Below are positions 1-11,869 of a DNA stretch of 64,000 nt, one piece after another. The notes below the pieces were generated by a model. It had not been told where the DNA came from and made no database searches. It saw nothing but the letters and a program-made list of their open reading frames with translations. Source of the DNA: Xiphophorus maculatus (taxonomy: Eukaryota; Chordata; Actinopteri; Cyprinodontiformes; Poeciliidae); the NCBI RefSeq assembly GCF_002775205.1, contig NC_036464.1, forward strand, positions 4,924,480 to 4,988,479, in the 5' to 3' direction. Numbering within the stretch: the first letter of the stretch is position 1; the number at the start of each line of letters is the position of its first letter. Position numbers and translations under genes: made by a program.

Positions 1-1827
1 GGAAAATGGGGCCTCCAGAAACCCGAAGGCCTCCCTACTGTTTCTGTACACCCGCTATGATGGCATCATGTCTTTTATAGATGTTTTTACTGACAATCGG
101 GTTATTTATAAAGCACCAATTCACAACGTGAGTGATATCGGGTTACTTTACGCGACAAACTTAAATACACATCTAGTTGCATGCAATGCAGTCCAATTCA
201 GTCTAAATGTGTTTGATTTAGTTAAAATCATTCCAGTGCAATACGGTTGGATTCACATTCAAATCAATCCTATTTATATTATTATATATATTACATCAGT
301 GATTTTAGTTATTTCATTCAGTTAGCAAAAGTAGAGGGCAGCAGTTAATCTGGCAAGAAACTGGGATTTCCAGGCACCATTTTTTTTGTAAAGCTCAGAC
401 TTGCAAATGCAGATTTTAACAGATAATGCATTTTTCCTTTTTTAAATCCTACTCTCAGGGCAGGTTGATGTTCTTTAAATGCTCCAATTGCTGCATCTAC
501 AAGTTTTTACAGGTTGTCTTTTGACCAGTTCAATGCTCAAAAAAGGGCATTTTTACTTTTGTTTGTAAATTTCATTTTGCATTCCAGAAATCTGTGCTTT
601 GTGCTTTAAACCTCAAATTATGTGAACTAGTATACATAAAATGAAGCCCTAATCATTTCTGCACTTCCAACTTAAAAAAATCTTTAACATTCAGAGTGAT
701 CACATGTCTTTATATCAGTTGAGAGTGCAATTCCAAGTAAAAACATAAAATGTTTTAATTACATCTTCTACATGAAATGTGATATTGGAAATTGCAACAT
801 CAAAATATAATGGTCGCATGATATTTCCAAGGGTTTGTGATCACAATCCTTCACAAATGGTAAAGATTCACCTTTAAACACAATTGTGACTGAATATTTT
901 AACAGTTCAGACAACAAATATGCCTTAATATTCATTAATATACACAGTGGAAACAGTCTTGGCACTACCACAGAAGCTAACATCTAAAGTCTTCCTTATT
1001 TCTGCCAATCAGTGCCAATGAAAATTAATGGCACTCCTGGATTGGCTGCTTTGCAAATGTCAACAATGGTGTGAAAGATATTTCTACTTACTAAACTGTA
1101 TTTTCTTTAAAATATTTTAGATGTACTTTACGGAGAAAAGAAATGACTGTGCTTATTTTCTGTAAATAATTTGGAGTTGTGTTCCACATAAAAATCCATC
1201 AATACAGAACCTCAAAGATCGACTGTTCCCGCTTTTTATTACCCATATGTATGTTTTGAGTTTGACTGGTTTAAATGTGATTTAATTTGAAGTCAACATA
1301 CTTTTCACTGCATAAAATCCATTTGGATTCCAGCCCAAACTGCATGTTAACACATAACTCACACGAATAAAAAACTTGCGTTACCCCAGTTGGTGATTGC
1401 TTAGCTGCTCATACATAGCAGTTAATAACAAAACCTTACAGGATATCCACACACTCTTAATTTGAGGTATTTCCATGTTTTAGGCCATTTTTTTCCTTTG
1501 AAAGCTTTGGGACAAGCAATTATAAACACACTCGTTTAAACACCAGTGGACTCTCTTCACACACAGCAATTTAGAGTAAACTCAAATTTTTGTTACATGT
1601 AAATTAGCTGGATTTTATGTACTACTTTTCTAGTCACACTGGCCTCTCAAAGGACTTTACAAGTGTGAAGTGCTTACCAGTGTATGTTCACCTGCTCTGC
1701 CCAGGTGAACATAAACATGTAGGGACATGTTTTTTTTTTCTTCCCATTTTCAGTTGTTTTTCCTTCAGTTTAATTTTGCCTGAATTCCACTTTTACAAAT
1801 TACTGAACCACAAGTGTTGTGGTTTTG

Positions 1828-1828
<1 letters not shown>
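1..1828. other. Gene-free AT-rich stretch
   Basis: No reading frame here has a recognisable domain or convincing splice structure. The part around 880-1130 resembles, in the same orientation, the part around 5770-5960 (shared wording such as an 'aaatatgccttaatattcat'-like run followed by a 'ttttagat' run), so it is probably an old dispersed repeat. A weak CTCF-like match lies near 331-343 but two core bases differ. Confidence 0.5.

Positions 1829-1869
<41 letters not shown>
1829..1869. repeat. (TA)n microsatellite
   Basis: About 41 bases of uninterrupted TA dinucleotide repeat, seen directly. Confidence 0.97.
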
Positions 1870-1871
<2 letters not shown>

Positions 1872-4282
1872 CTGTAGAACATGATTATTTGTGTGCAAAT
1901 CAAATGATCTCACATGTTTTAATGCCATTAGTTTAACTCGACCTCAACATGTATCTCATAAACATACACAAACCTGCAATTTCTTTCCAAGTAAATAATT
2001 TTTTACTGATTTTGTTGAATGTTTGAGGATTAGCATGAGTGACTGGCTAACTTGCGTTTCTCCCTGTTTCTGATCCGACTCTTTGACCTTAAGTGGTCGT
2101 CTCGTATTTTTAAGCATCTAGTTAATCGTTTGCTGACAAGACTTAGAGAAAAGAATATCTTCTAAGTACCTTTTGTTTTCTAAATCCTCCCCAAAAACAA
2201 AATCTCTGGAGTTTTGTTCTGTTCTGAACCTTTTATGATTTTTTTTTTATTTTGGAGAACATTTGTGTTGCAAGATGGCTACTAAGCCACAATGAAAATG
2301 TTAAAACTTTAAAGAAAAATAGTTTAATGTATTGAACTAAGAACGTTTGTGTCAGTTTATTATTATAGTCAACTTCACTAATTATGTCAACAAATCACTG
2401 CAGCTCTATTTGCGCTCAAAAAGCCAGACACGCTTTTATGCTTCTTTTGACTTTCTGACTGAAACTGATATGGAAAATGGACAATTGAGAGGATTTTTTT
2501 AAATCCAACGTTGCATCTTCCACACCTAAGAGTGATTATTTGTTTTTGATCATTGATCAGGGCAGATTGGGTGTAAAATCTTTGAATTCCAGTCAATTTT
2601 TTTTTAATCAGCTCTGATTTAAAAAAAAATCAGAGCTGATAATGATTTTTTATCAGCTTTTTTATCAGAATAATTGTTTTTTCTTGTTGATAAAATACAT
2701 CAAAACTAAGAACTCTATTGATTTTTCTTGTGTGTGTTTAAATGCATCCACCAACTGTAATATGTGTAATAACTGTAATATTTCCTTTTACTAAAGCAAA
2801 AAGAAAGATTCCTTCCTATAGAGCATTTTTACTACTAAAAAACTGGAAAAAAAACATTTTAGGGACATAAACTCTATCATCTTGCCATCGCTGTAAACAG
2901 CTTTGTTCACTCTCTCCGCTGCTGTCACCAAACTACAACTCTATACCGGTAAACTACAATTCAAAAACGGCACAGAAAATGGACGTCATCATTCAGAACT
3001 TCTCCTTCTGTTCACTGATTGCCCCAGGATGAAATTCATCTGGAGAAATTTAAATTAATGGGAGAAATCCCAGACGGAGCATTGAAGGGAGATGACAATC
3101 CAGGGAACTTACATGGGAAGGCAATGACCAGACTAGCTAGCTAACTAGTATCTCCGAACAAAATTATTTGCTGTTTATACCTAATAAATTAGGAATGTCC
3201 ATCATTTATATGAAGACATGTTTTAGACTAAAATTTGCATTGTAGTTTCAATTAAATTGTGTTTTATTTTTAGGAATCTAACCAAAATAAAACTCTGCAT
3301 TTGAAATATTATACGCTATTTCTCTACAGTGGACTTTTTTTGATATTAATATATTCCTTCAACTCATTGGCTGACAAAAAGACTATAGAAATATCATATT
3401 TATATTTTATTAAATGCTGCAGAAGCAAATGGAGTACCTACTTTCGCAGGTGTATTTTTTTGAAAGATTAACAAAGAAATACAGAACGTTGTTTAACAGT
3501 ATTTTCTAATAACACATTAATACACCGATGGAGAGAAAATAGTTCATATGTCCACCTGCAGCATAAAGCACACTTTAAACTTAAAGTAGAAAGTTTCCAC
3601 CTCCAGGCTGAAAGATCTGATTCTTTCAGAAAATATTTAACTACTTGTCTCCAATGACATTAGATCAAATGAACGATGATAATCTACTAATATGAAGGTA
3701 TTTTAAGTTTAATAAAATGTTTTAACATGTTTTAAGAGTTTTGGTTGTTATTATCAATCAAACACATTAAAACTTTTGCTATTACATCCTCAACATTTAT
3801 ATCAATTTAAATAGTTTAAATAAAATGTGAATTTATTAAAGCGATTATTGCTGGATGAGATTTCCATGACACATACAATAAAAACTAGATGGTTTACTCC
3901 GGATGTTTTTATTCCATCTCGCGTATTTGTTAAAAATAAAAACGTTAGGCATCCGCAGAGCTCTCATTAACTCTAGTGTGAGCGGGGAAGGCGTTTTCTC
4001 TCCCTGAATCTTGTCTTTTCACCAGCCCTCTCTTAGATTGCTGTGCTCCCAGGAGGAAGGGCGTGTTGGGCTGCTGGAGAACAAAAGTAGCCTGGTTCAG
4101 TTTCAGGATGGCTCAAAATGGATGTGGACCGGATCGGGCAAGGAGTTCTGTGGCTGTTGGCCTCCGTCACGGTTGTTTAGGGGGAATCGAACAATGGCTT
4201 TCTCTGAGTTAAGATTTGCCAGTTTTAGCAGCCGGGGCAAAAAGTTTGGACATCACTGCATTAATGTATTATTGCAAAAAAA
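1870..4282. other. Gene-free AT-rich stretch
   Basis: No supported gene. It holds one perfect hairpin (2607-2640, listed separately). The frame opening at 4011 and ending at 4379 is unspliced, has no homology I recognise and ends in simple sequence, so it is not called. Confidence 0.5.
2607..2640. repeat. Perfect hairpin, 14-bp arms, A6 loop
   Basis: The arm at 2607-2620 (ATCAGCTCTGATTT) is exactly reverse-complementary to 2627-2640; the loop is six A residues. It lies in AT-rich DNA with no gene context. It could be a fold-back insertion or the remnant of a terminal-inverted-repeat element. Confidence 0.9.
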
Positions 4283-4299
4283 AGAGAGAGAGAGAGAGA
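4283..4299. repeat. (GA)n microsatellite
   Basis: Short GA dinucleotide run following an A tract. Confidence 0.9.
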
Positions 4300-4385
4300 A
4301 AGAAAATGAGATAACAGACAATTATTTGTTGTCTTCTGAACAGACTCAAAAATCTGATTTTCAGTTTGGTTGCATTTAATGATTC

Positions 4386-5689
4386 TTAGCGGTGCAACGA
4401 TTGCAGTTTTCTGGCCGATCGCCCATTACATTACTTTTAAAAGCCTGACCTGCCGATTCCAATTTTTGTTGATACCCTTTTTCTTTTTGTCTGAAATGTT
4501 GCTAAATATAGCAAGAATGTTGCTGAGTTGGCAACAGTAGGATGACCAACCTCACAGGTAGATAAGATCGGCTTCACAAGTAAGTATTGGTCGATCACTT
4601 ATCTACCAAAATTAAGAAAATTGTGGCTGGGTAGGAAAGAAAAACTAATCGACTTTATTTGACCTTCATATCAATGAGCAATCGTTAATAGAAGGGAGAT
4701 TTGGACCAATTTGATTTGTGTCTAATTAGTGACTGTCTATTGGATGAGATTCTTCACCTTCACCTGGATGAGAATAATCTGCACATTTTAGAGCTCAAAC
4801 ATCCAACTAGAAGAACCACTTCACATCTGAACACCCAGAAAGAGATTTGATGCTGAAAAATCGTCTTTTTCTGACCTTTGATCAGGATGGATAATCCGCC
4901 ACAAATCCTTCCTGCTTCTTCAAGTCAACTTCGTGCTGACCTCAGTCTGTTGCTGCCAAAGCCTCTTAAAACTAATCACCATCCCTAATTATAAAGAATT
5001 GAAACCATCCTTTTCTACCAGTCGGAGAAATCTGTAGTTCATATTGTAGTTTATGGAAATGTATGTTTTTAATGGGAGTAAATCTATTGGTATCGTAGCT
5101 GGAGTAAAAAAAACAACTTGCTACAAATATTTTGATTAGTGTGAAGATTTCATTTAATCCCTCCTTTTTATGTTTTTCCTATTCTACATTATTGCTTGTT
5201 TAGATAATCAAATAATTTCTAGTTTATTTAAAAGATTTTGAAGCTTTATCATTTTGACACTTTTTGATTCATGGTCATTTTTCTCACTAAAGCAGCTTTT
5301 TTCTTTTTCTTGAGTAAACCTGCATCAATCAGGCTGTTTATCGCCAAAACAGACTTCCGGTTTTCTTTCAGCTCTGACCTTTTGGATTTTGATTTTAATT
5401 TCATATTTTTCAAACACCAGACAGCACAAAAGAGTAAAACTCTTTTTCAGATTGTTTGCTAGAAGTGGTAGCTCTGTATCCAACAGAATCTCAAGGAATT
5501 GCAAGATTATCCCAATTTAACCATCAGAGCATAGGTCCATTGCTTATCTTATTTTTATTAAACTCTGAAATTGTAATTATTGTTTGATGCAAGGCAAAAA
5601 GTCAGATTGACTTGCTAGTCATTGATAAGAACCAATCGAGAGGAAAGGTTGTCGAATTCAGTCTGACAAATTAGTTGGTGCATCGCTAA
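4386..5689. mobile_element. Candidate terminal-inverted-repeat DNA element
   Basis: The left end reads TTAGCGGTGCAAC and the right end, read on the other strand, TTAGCGATGCACC, which suggests terminal inverted repeats of a 1.3-kb non-autonomous element. No transposase frame is visible and I see no clear target duplication, so the boundaries are tentative. Confidence 0.4.
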
Positions 5690-6582
5690 TGCTAAGGACT
5701 GGTGGGTTTTAAAAAAAACACCTTTATTGAGCACAGGGCACAGATTCAAACCATGAAGATCTGCTATAGGACTTATAGCTATCTGTTAGTGAGTCAAACA
5801 CCAAATATACCTTAATATGCATCAATACGCAGAGTGAAAACCGTCAAAACCAACATCTAGTGTCTTATGTTTGTTCTATTTCTGCATTTTCTTTTAAATG
5901 TTTTAGATATTTTAAATATTTTAGATATTTTTAATATTTTAGATTTCCTCTACAGAAAAATCTGCGACTAGGTGAGTGACTCGTCATTAAATTGATTTCC
6001 AGTTTATTATAATTTGAAACTACTGTACCTGGAAGCTATAACTTTGGTGTAGTTTCTATTGCTTTTTAGGCTACGTTCATTAATATCAATAGATTATTGG
6101 CACTTATTATTGGATCCTGTTGTTTCAGCAACCAGTTCATTACAGCGTCTTGGTCAGACATTGATTTTTTTGTTCTTAATTTGATTATGTCTGATTTCTA
6201 TTGGAGATGGCACCAGTTAATTTTGCTAATTCAATTGTAAAAAAATTACAAAATCATGACAAAGATCAAACTGATTTGCTGACGGCCTGAGAATAACGCT
6301 GTTCTGTGGCAGCAAGGGGATTTCAGTCGGTTTAGTTAGCAACATTCCTCTGTCAATAATGTCTGACCCTTACATAATCTGATTACTGGGCTCGCATCAT
6401 AGCTAGTGTAGCAGACTGAGCCATCACTAATTACAAGGAGATCGTGCATCAACCCACACCTACAACCCCACTGAAGGTTTTTTTTGGATAGGTTTGGAGA
6501 AGAAATCTGCATCACTTCATTTGTATGAAATCCACTTTATTATTTTCCAAATTTGACTTTTTCTGTTTTTATTTTCCATTCT

Positions 6583-6774
6583 TTTTTTTCTCTTTTTTTG
6601 GCTCTAGTGGCCTTTATTTGATAGTTGATTGACAGGAAAGTGGGTAATGAGAAAAGGGGGAAGACATGTGGCAAAGGTCGCCAGGCAGGGAATCGAACCT
6701 GCGACAGCCGCGTCGAGGACTAAGGCCTCCTTATGTGGGTTGTGCTTAACCCCGGCGCCACCACAGCACATCCC
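6583..6774 (-). mobile_element. tRNA-derived SINE, complete insertion
   Basis: Read on the minus strand the element begins with a tRNA-like head: an A-box-like segment at 6760-6745 and a B box (GGTTCGATTCC) at 6699-6689. A non-tRNA body follows, ending in an A-rich tail next to 6583-6600. It is flanked by a perfect 15-bp direct repeat, TTTATTTTCCATTCT, at 6568-6582 and 6775-6789, the target-site duplication expected of LINE-driven retroposition. The intact duplication argues for a fairly recent insertion. A functional tRNA gene is unlikely because the cloverleaf is incomplete and a SINE body follows. Confidence 0.88.
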
Positions 6775-8162
6775 TTTATTTTCCATTCTAACCATATTTT
6801 ACAACCTAGAGCTTATTTAATTATGGACTGAATTGTAGCCAGAGTTTCACATTTACTGTCATTAGTGGTTCAAGAGATCATTAAACATTTTTAAAAGGTG
6901 TTTAAAAGAATTTCCAAAATGTTCTATTTTATAGAACTAAAACTTTATCTCATCAACATTAGAAAAAAAATCAGTTTTAACTTGACTCAAAGTAGTTTCT
7001 ATTTACGTTGAATCCATATTTTGCTTTTATGTTTCCCATTTTAAAAAGTGTCTAATAATACCAGTTTTAGGTTTAGTAGGTTTAGATTTAAAGGAATCAT
7101 TCATTCATTTTCTGCTTGCAGATATATTGAGCCAGCTGGATAAGGTTTTAATGTATTGGTGAAAACACCTCGGAGGTTTTAGTGACGAGAGTTAACATCG
7201 TCGTTACTGGAATTACTTGTTTTTCTAAAACACTGCAGCTTTATTGTGCAATTCCAAAAGATTATTGCATAATTCAACCCTGCAGAAAAGCAGATTCCCC
7301 CACCCCCTCTCAAATATTAATCTAAACACTGCTTTTATTATTAATTATTGAAAATACCTTGTTAAAAATTTATTTTCCATCTGAAAAGCTCTGTTTCACG
7401 CCCTTTAACTACAACACCAACTCAATGCAACCTGGGAGAAAATGGATGGATAATCCATGTTGCTTTTTTTGCTGTGCAAAAAATAAGTTGGTCAACTTTA
7501 ATCAATATTGAAATATATAAACATATATTTTAGCGGTAGATACTCCCTATAAGTTGGAGAAATTGTATTTATGTGAGAATCTTGCATGACTTGATGTAAT
7601 TTTTTGGGAGATCCGTATTTTGTTCTACTCTAAATTTTTCATTATAGCGCTTGTATAAAAACAAATAATCTTTTGGAGTCAAACTCCAAGTTTTGAATTT
7701 CTGTATTTGTATGTTCCACTATGTCACTGTTTTTAATTCATAACCATCCTTTTTATCATTTATATCTGTTATTAAAGATGTTCAGATCTTTTCCGCGGTT
7801 TTCCCACCGACTGCAGCAGAGATTCAATCTTTCCCATCTTCCTTTATTCATAAATTATATATTTTTTAAAAAGAGTTAAATTATATTAAACGCAAGTGTG
7901 TTGCTTTCAGTTCTGCTATTCTGCCATCTTGTATTTATTCTATATTTAAAGCATGTTTTAGCGAGCACAATGTGCCTGACATGAATAGTGGTTATCAAAC
8001 TTAATTTGAAGGTTGCAAAAACGTTACTAAAATACGTTGCCCTTTTCACACTTTGGTCGCAACAAATTTCTTGCGTTTTATTTGACAGACTATCACAAAA
8101 CAGTGACGTGGAAAGAAAGGATGTTTCTTTTTTTTTTGCCTCTAATATCTGGAGATATTTCT

Positions 8163-8188
8163 CACATGCAACTAATCTGTTGCATGTG
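8163..8188. repeat. Perfect hairpin, 10-bp arms, 6-nt loop
   Basis: CACATGCAAC at 8163-8172 pairs exactly with GTTGCATGTG at 8179-8188. Confidence 0.85.
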
Positions 8189-8831
8189 AAAACAACTCAA
8201 ATCCAGTCTCCATTTCCACCTCCTGACAGATTTTCTTCCACTTTTTCTCACTAAGTTCTACTAGCTTACCAGTCACTGCAAAAAAAATTAAAGAAAAGCG
8301 TTTCCGCATTATGGTTCTGCCACCACTGTGCTTCACAGTGGAGAAAGTGGCTCCTGTAATAGTATCAGTAATGGTTATATCCATTTGTCTCGTCATTTAA
8401 TTGGAAACTATGTACTTAATTTATTTATTTTTCTTTTACATATTTTAGGCTTGAATAGCTTCACTGATGTACTAAAAGAAGTTAGCCTAACTTCAACACA
8501 GCAAAAATCTTTTCCAGCAACCAGTCAGATTACTTTTGGACGCAAAAATTAAACTTCAGTGAGCCAAAAGAAACGGCTTAGTCGTTCATTACTGTTTTTA
8601 CGGATGTTGCTTGTGTGTCAGATTTACTGGCATACCAGAAACGCAATATGAAAGTTCCGACTGGAACTTTTGTTTGGAAAATAAAAAGAAAACAAAATGT
8701 GATTAATTGTGTTAAAAGGTTTAAATGAACACTTTAGAGTCTGTAACATGTTGAAGTCTGTGCATTATTTTCCGTCCACTTTACAGTCATGCACTAATTT
8801 GTTTGATTCATGCAAAAAAATAATAGTTCAG

Positions 8832-8855
8832 TAGTTGCCATTTTTTTGGCAACTA
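8832..8855. repeat. Perfect hairpin, 9-bp arms, T6 loop
   Basis: TAGTTGCCA at 8832-8840 pairs exactly with TGGCAACTA at 8847-8855. Confidence 0.8.
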
Positions 8856-9411
8856 TATCTTTTTCTATAAGTTTGGTACTTTATGTTAATTTTCAATTAA
8901 ATACATCACTGTTTTTGAATGCCTTTCTAAGAAATCCTATGAACTAAATTAACTTCATGAGGAAAAAATGTTAAAAGTACCGCTCCCAGAAAAGTCTCGT
9001 CTCATTCCCTCCAAATCCCTGTCAAAACTTAATGGCGTTGAATGTCATAAATCAGCAGCAAGTGTGTGAGAAAGGGAGGGGGGGAGACTGAGAGAAAGCA
9101 TGCGATTGTGCCCCGTCTGTCTGCTGCTGCTGTTGCAGAGAAAGTTTCAGGTCAGGTCTAGACTGGCTCTGTAATACAGTACATACCAGCAGATCAGCTG
9201 TGAGCAGATCCCAGGTTCATTTATAGCCGTGGCCTTGTGTCTCTTCACGTCTGCCTGGCAACTCCTAAATCTGCTGCTGTTAAAACCACCACCGCTCCCC
9301 CACCTCTCAGACGCTTTGGCCCTGTTACACTTCAACCATGTCCAATTACTGCACACACAGTAGCCTGAGGAATGAAACGGAGGAGATTCCTCTATGGATC
9401 TTCTGTGCAGT

Positions 9412-9775
9412 TTAAGGCTGTTTTCACACCTGGTAGACTTGATTTGATTGGGACCAAAGTTGCAACATTTGTCACATTTTCAGCTGCTGCTGTTCTTTTT
9501 CACACTGCCAAAGCCTTTGAAAAACCTGTTCCCCTCCTTGCCTGTGGGGTCACTGCACCAAGAACCACTGAAGGAAACGGTAAAAAAGCTTCTGAAGAAG
9601 ACACTTTAACTTTCTGCTTCAGGAAATGTAAATAAATATGGAGTAACGTCAGATTTTAGCCGTTGTAAAATTTCTCTTTATTGTTTTTAGCAAAAGACGA
9701 GTCATTTCTCCCGCTAGCGATTGACCCCTGTGTTTGTTTTGGTTGTATTTACCCAGAATGCCCGGCAGTTAAACC
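9412..9775 (+). repeat. Dispersed repeat family C, copy 1
   Basis: This stretch matches 60605-60985 in the same orientation and 21765-22125 in the opposite orientation. Shared landmarks in order are a TTTTCACACCTG block, GCAACATTTGT, a CCTGTTCCCCTCCT block, GAACCACTGAAGGAAA, and a final block reading ACCCAGAATGCCC. No coding capacity is evident. The open frame over the first part is not conserved between copies, so it is a repeat rather than a gene. Superfamily not recognised. Confidence 0.75.
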
Positions 9776-10086
9776 TGTCGCACTAAGGAATAAATAAATT
9801 AATGGCTTGATCAATTAAAACAAGCCCAATAACTTCCATTTGCATGACTGACAGCATGTTAAGTCTTTAGTCTGGTGCATTTGTTAGCCTTTCTTGAAGG
9901 GCAGCTTTGTATAAAGACTTCAGTATCCATTTTATTTGTGGTTTTAGTTGGTTTAAAAATGTCTTCCAGTTCCAATTTTAAATGTTTGTTAAATTGAAAG
10001 TTTATCTTTAAGAGGGTGTACTTGAATTATTATGCCAATACTGTACAGTATTTTTATTCTGTTTTTAAAAATCAATATATTATATC

Positions 10087-11328
10087 TAGGCCTGTCGCAA
10101 TAAACGATAAATCAATTAATCGTACGATAAATTAAAACTATCTACGTCATTTTAATTATCGGCATTATCGTCTCTTCCGGCCTTTTTCTCTTTCTGTTAA
10201 TGACACTGAATGAAAAAAGGCTCAACTCCAGTGCTCTCCACTGACTCCTCCCTTCCTCATTTCCTTAGAGTAATGCCCAGCGGACACGACACGATCTTAG
10301 AGCTGTTGGCCGATTGTCTCCCATTTTCAAAACCTGAGAGACCACACATTAGCTGACAGAAATCCTAGGTATGACGGTTCGATCGTGTGGTGTCCAACAA
10401 TGGGCACCAAATAATGGCTACAAGTTCAGTTAACTAATTTTAAAACCAGGCATTACCGTAATCAATGCTTTACTACAGTCTACCTGCAATGCATGTGGCT
10501 AGTGTCAGCGTAAATGAAAGCCTGAATGAAAATCATTAGAACCTATTTATGTCACGTTAACGAAGAATTAATCAACTGCGGTAGCAATTTCGCTCCAACT
10601 CCTCCCCTTGTCATTTCTATATTCTTTGCATGTTGAATAAACATTAATGTTGTTTCCACATATCATCTCCAATGTCTGCTGGACTTCGGGTTGCGCCGTG
10701 TCAGCTGTTTGGGATTCCCCTCTGTTTGAGAATCCACACTTTCTGATTGGCTACCTGTCACATTCAACAGGTGTAGTTAAGGCTCCCAGTCGGGGGGAAA
10801 CCCCTGATTTGGATCAGACGATGATCTACCGTAACACACCACACAATCTTAGAAAGACCAACTTTCTAAGATTGTGGTAAGGGGAAAAATAGGAGCAAAA
10901 AACCTGTGGTGTGAACTATTGCATCAGGTAGTCGATGTGCCCATCTTCTCTATTTAAATCTAATTATTACTGAAGGGCAACATAATATACAGACGTCATA
11001 ATCTGCCCTCTTTTGGTTGAATGCAGTATTTATTTCCACTTTGGCTTTATGTTGTTTAGTTTTTTTTCCAAGTGTGTTTTTTGTTAATGGAGACTGAGAA
11101 TCCATTTTATTTTTGTTTTTGGTTGTTTTGTTTATTTTGTTTATCAGTTCCAGTGTTAAGTGTTCTTTTGAAAATAAAGTGTATCTATCTTTGGCAGGAA
11201 ATTGCATGCATTATTAGGTCATTTTCATTAAATCAGTGTAAAAAGGTCTTCAAACAATATTATCGTTTATCGCAATAATTTTTGAGACAATTAATCGTTC
11301 AGCAAAATTTGCTATCATGACAGGCCTA
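10087..11328. mobile_element. hAT-like non-autonomous element with perfect 8-bp TSD
   Basis: The ends are TAGGCCTGTC at 10087-10096 and its exact complement GACAGGCCTA at 11319-11328. Subterminal AATAAACGATAAA-type motifs recur in inverted form near the right end. The element is flanked by the identical octamer ATTATATC at 10079-10086 and 11329-11336, as expected for hAT-superfamily integration. No transposase frame is present. A perfect hairpin lies inside (10842-10876). The stretch 11465-11530 just outside looks like the right end of a second, degraded copy. Confidence 0.85.
10842..10876. repeat. Perfect hairpin, 15-bp arms, 5-nt loop
   Basis: CACAATCTTAGAAAG at 10842-10856 pairs exactly with 10862-10876, inside the hAT-like element. 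Confidence 0.9.
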
Positions 11329-11336
11329 ATTATATC

Positions 11337-11869
11337 TTTGTGTGCCTCCATTTCCTTTGGCTGCCTTTCACTTTGCTGCTGTTGCACAGAAATTTTCCCA
11401 TTGTGGGTCCATGAAGACTTTTTCTAGTTTAATACCATTATATTACTTGAAAATGGTCTCAAAACAACAATATTCTCACAATAACCTTTGACACAATTTA
11501 TCATCAACCAAAATTTGTTATTGTGATGTTATTGTGCGCTCTAGAACCGCTTCCTGGTTCTAGAGCGGTCTTTGGTCTGTTTGGCATTCACATAAGCATT
11601 CGAAAAATACCAGAGTTCACTTGAACTGAATTGACACAGAGATTTGGCGGCAGACCAGAGTTCACTTTTTGTGGTCTGCATCAGATTTCGATTGCGCATT
11701 CCCAAACAAATGCCCAAACTTTCTAGGCAAACAGATTAAGGCGGACAAAACAGGGTTGATGTGAATGCACCTCTATGCTGTTGCTTTGGATAAATTTCTG
11801 AGTTAATCCGCCTCATCTCTTGTTGTTCTCAGGTCCGAGGGGCTCCTTTTCCTGACGACAGTGGGCAAC
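11337..11869. other. Intergenic sequence and candidate splice acceptor before socs5
   Basis: This holds a degraded right end of the neighbouring hAT-like family (11465-11530), a 12-bp perfect hairpin (11537-11567), and unassigned sequence to 11780. A good acceptor (TCTCTTGTTGTTCTCAG, ending at 11832) precedes the socs5 coding exon. An upstream untranslated exon is therefore likely, as is usual for SOCS5. Confidence 0.5.
11537..11567. repeat. Perfect hairpin, 12-bp arms, 7-nt loop
   Basis: CGCTCTAGAACC at 11537-11548 pairs exactly with GGTTCTAGAGCG at 11556-11567, about 300 bases upstream of the socs5 coding region. Confidence 0.9.

Larger units (their letters stand above)
6790..9400. other. 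Gene-free stretch upstream of socs5
   Basis: No supported coding exon. Two small perfect hairpins occur at 8163-8188 and 8832-8855. A less AT-rich patch at about 9000-9350, with purine-rich and CTG-rich runs, could be a promoter or untranslated first exon of socs5, but no start or donor can be fixed without transcript data. Confidence 0.4.

Noticed and set aside
6676..6774. Functional tRNA gene
   Set aside because: Only the promoter-box regions are tRNA-like; a SINE body and tail follow and a 15-bp duplication brackets the whole, so it is a retroposed SINE.
6629..6820. Frames on both strands around 6600-6820
   Set aside because: They lie inside the SINE insertion and read through its tRNA-like head.
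9372..9635. 87-codon frame upstream of socs5
   Set aside because: It coincides with dispersed repeat family C and the frame is not kept in the other two copies.
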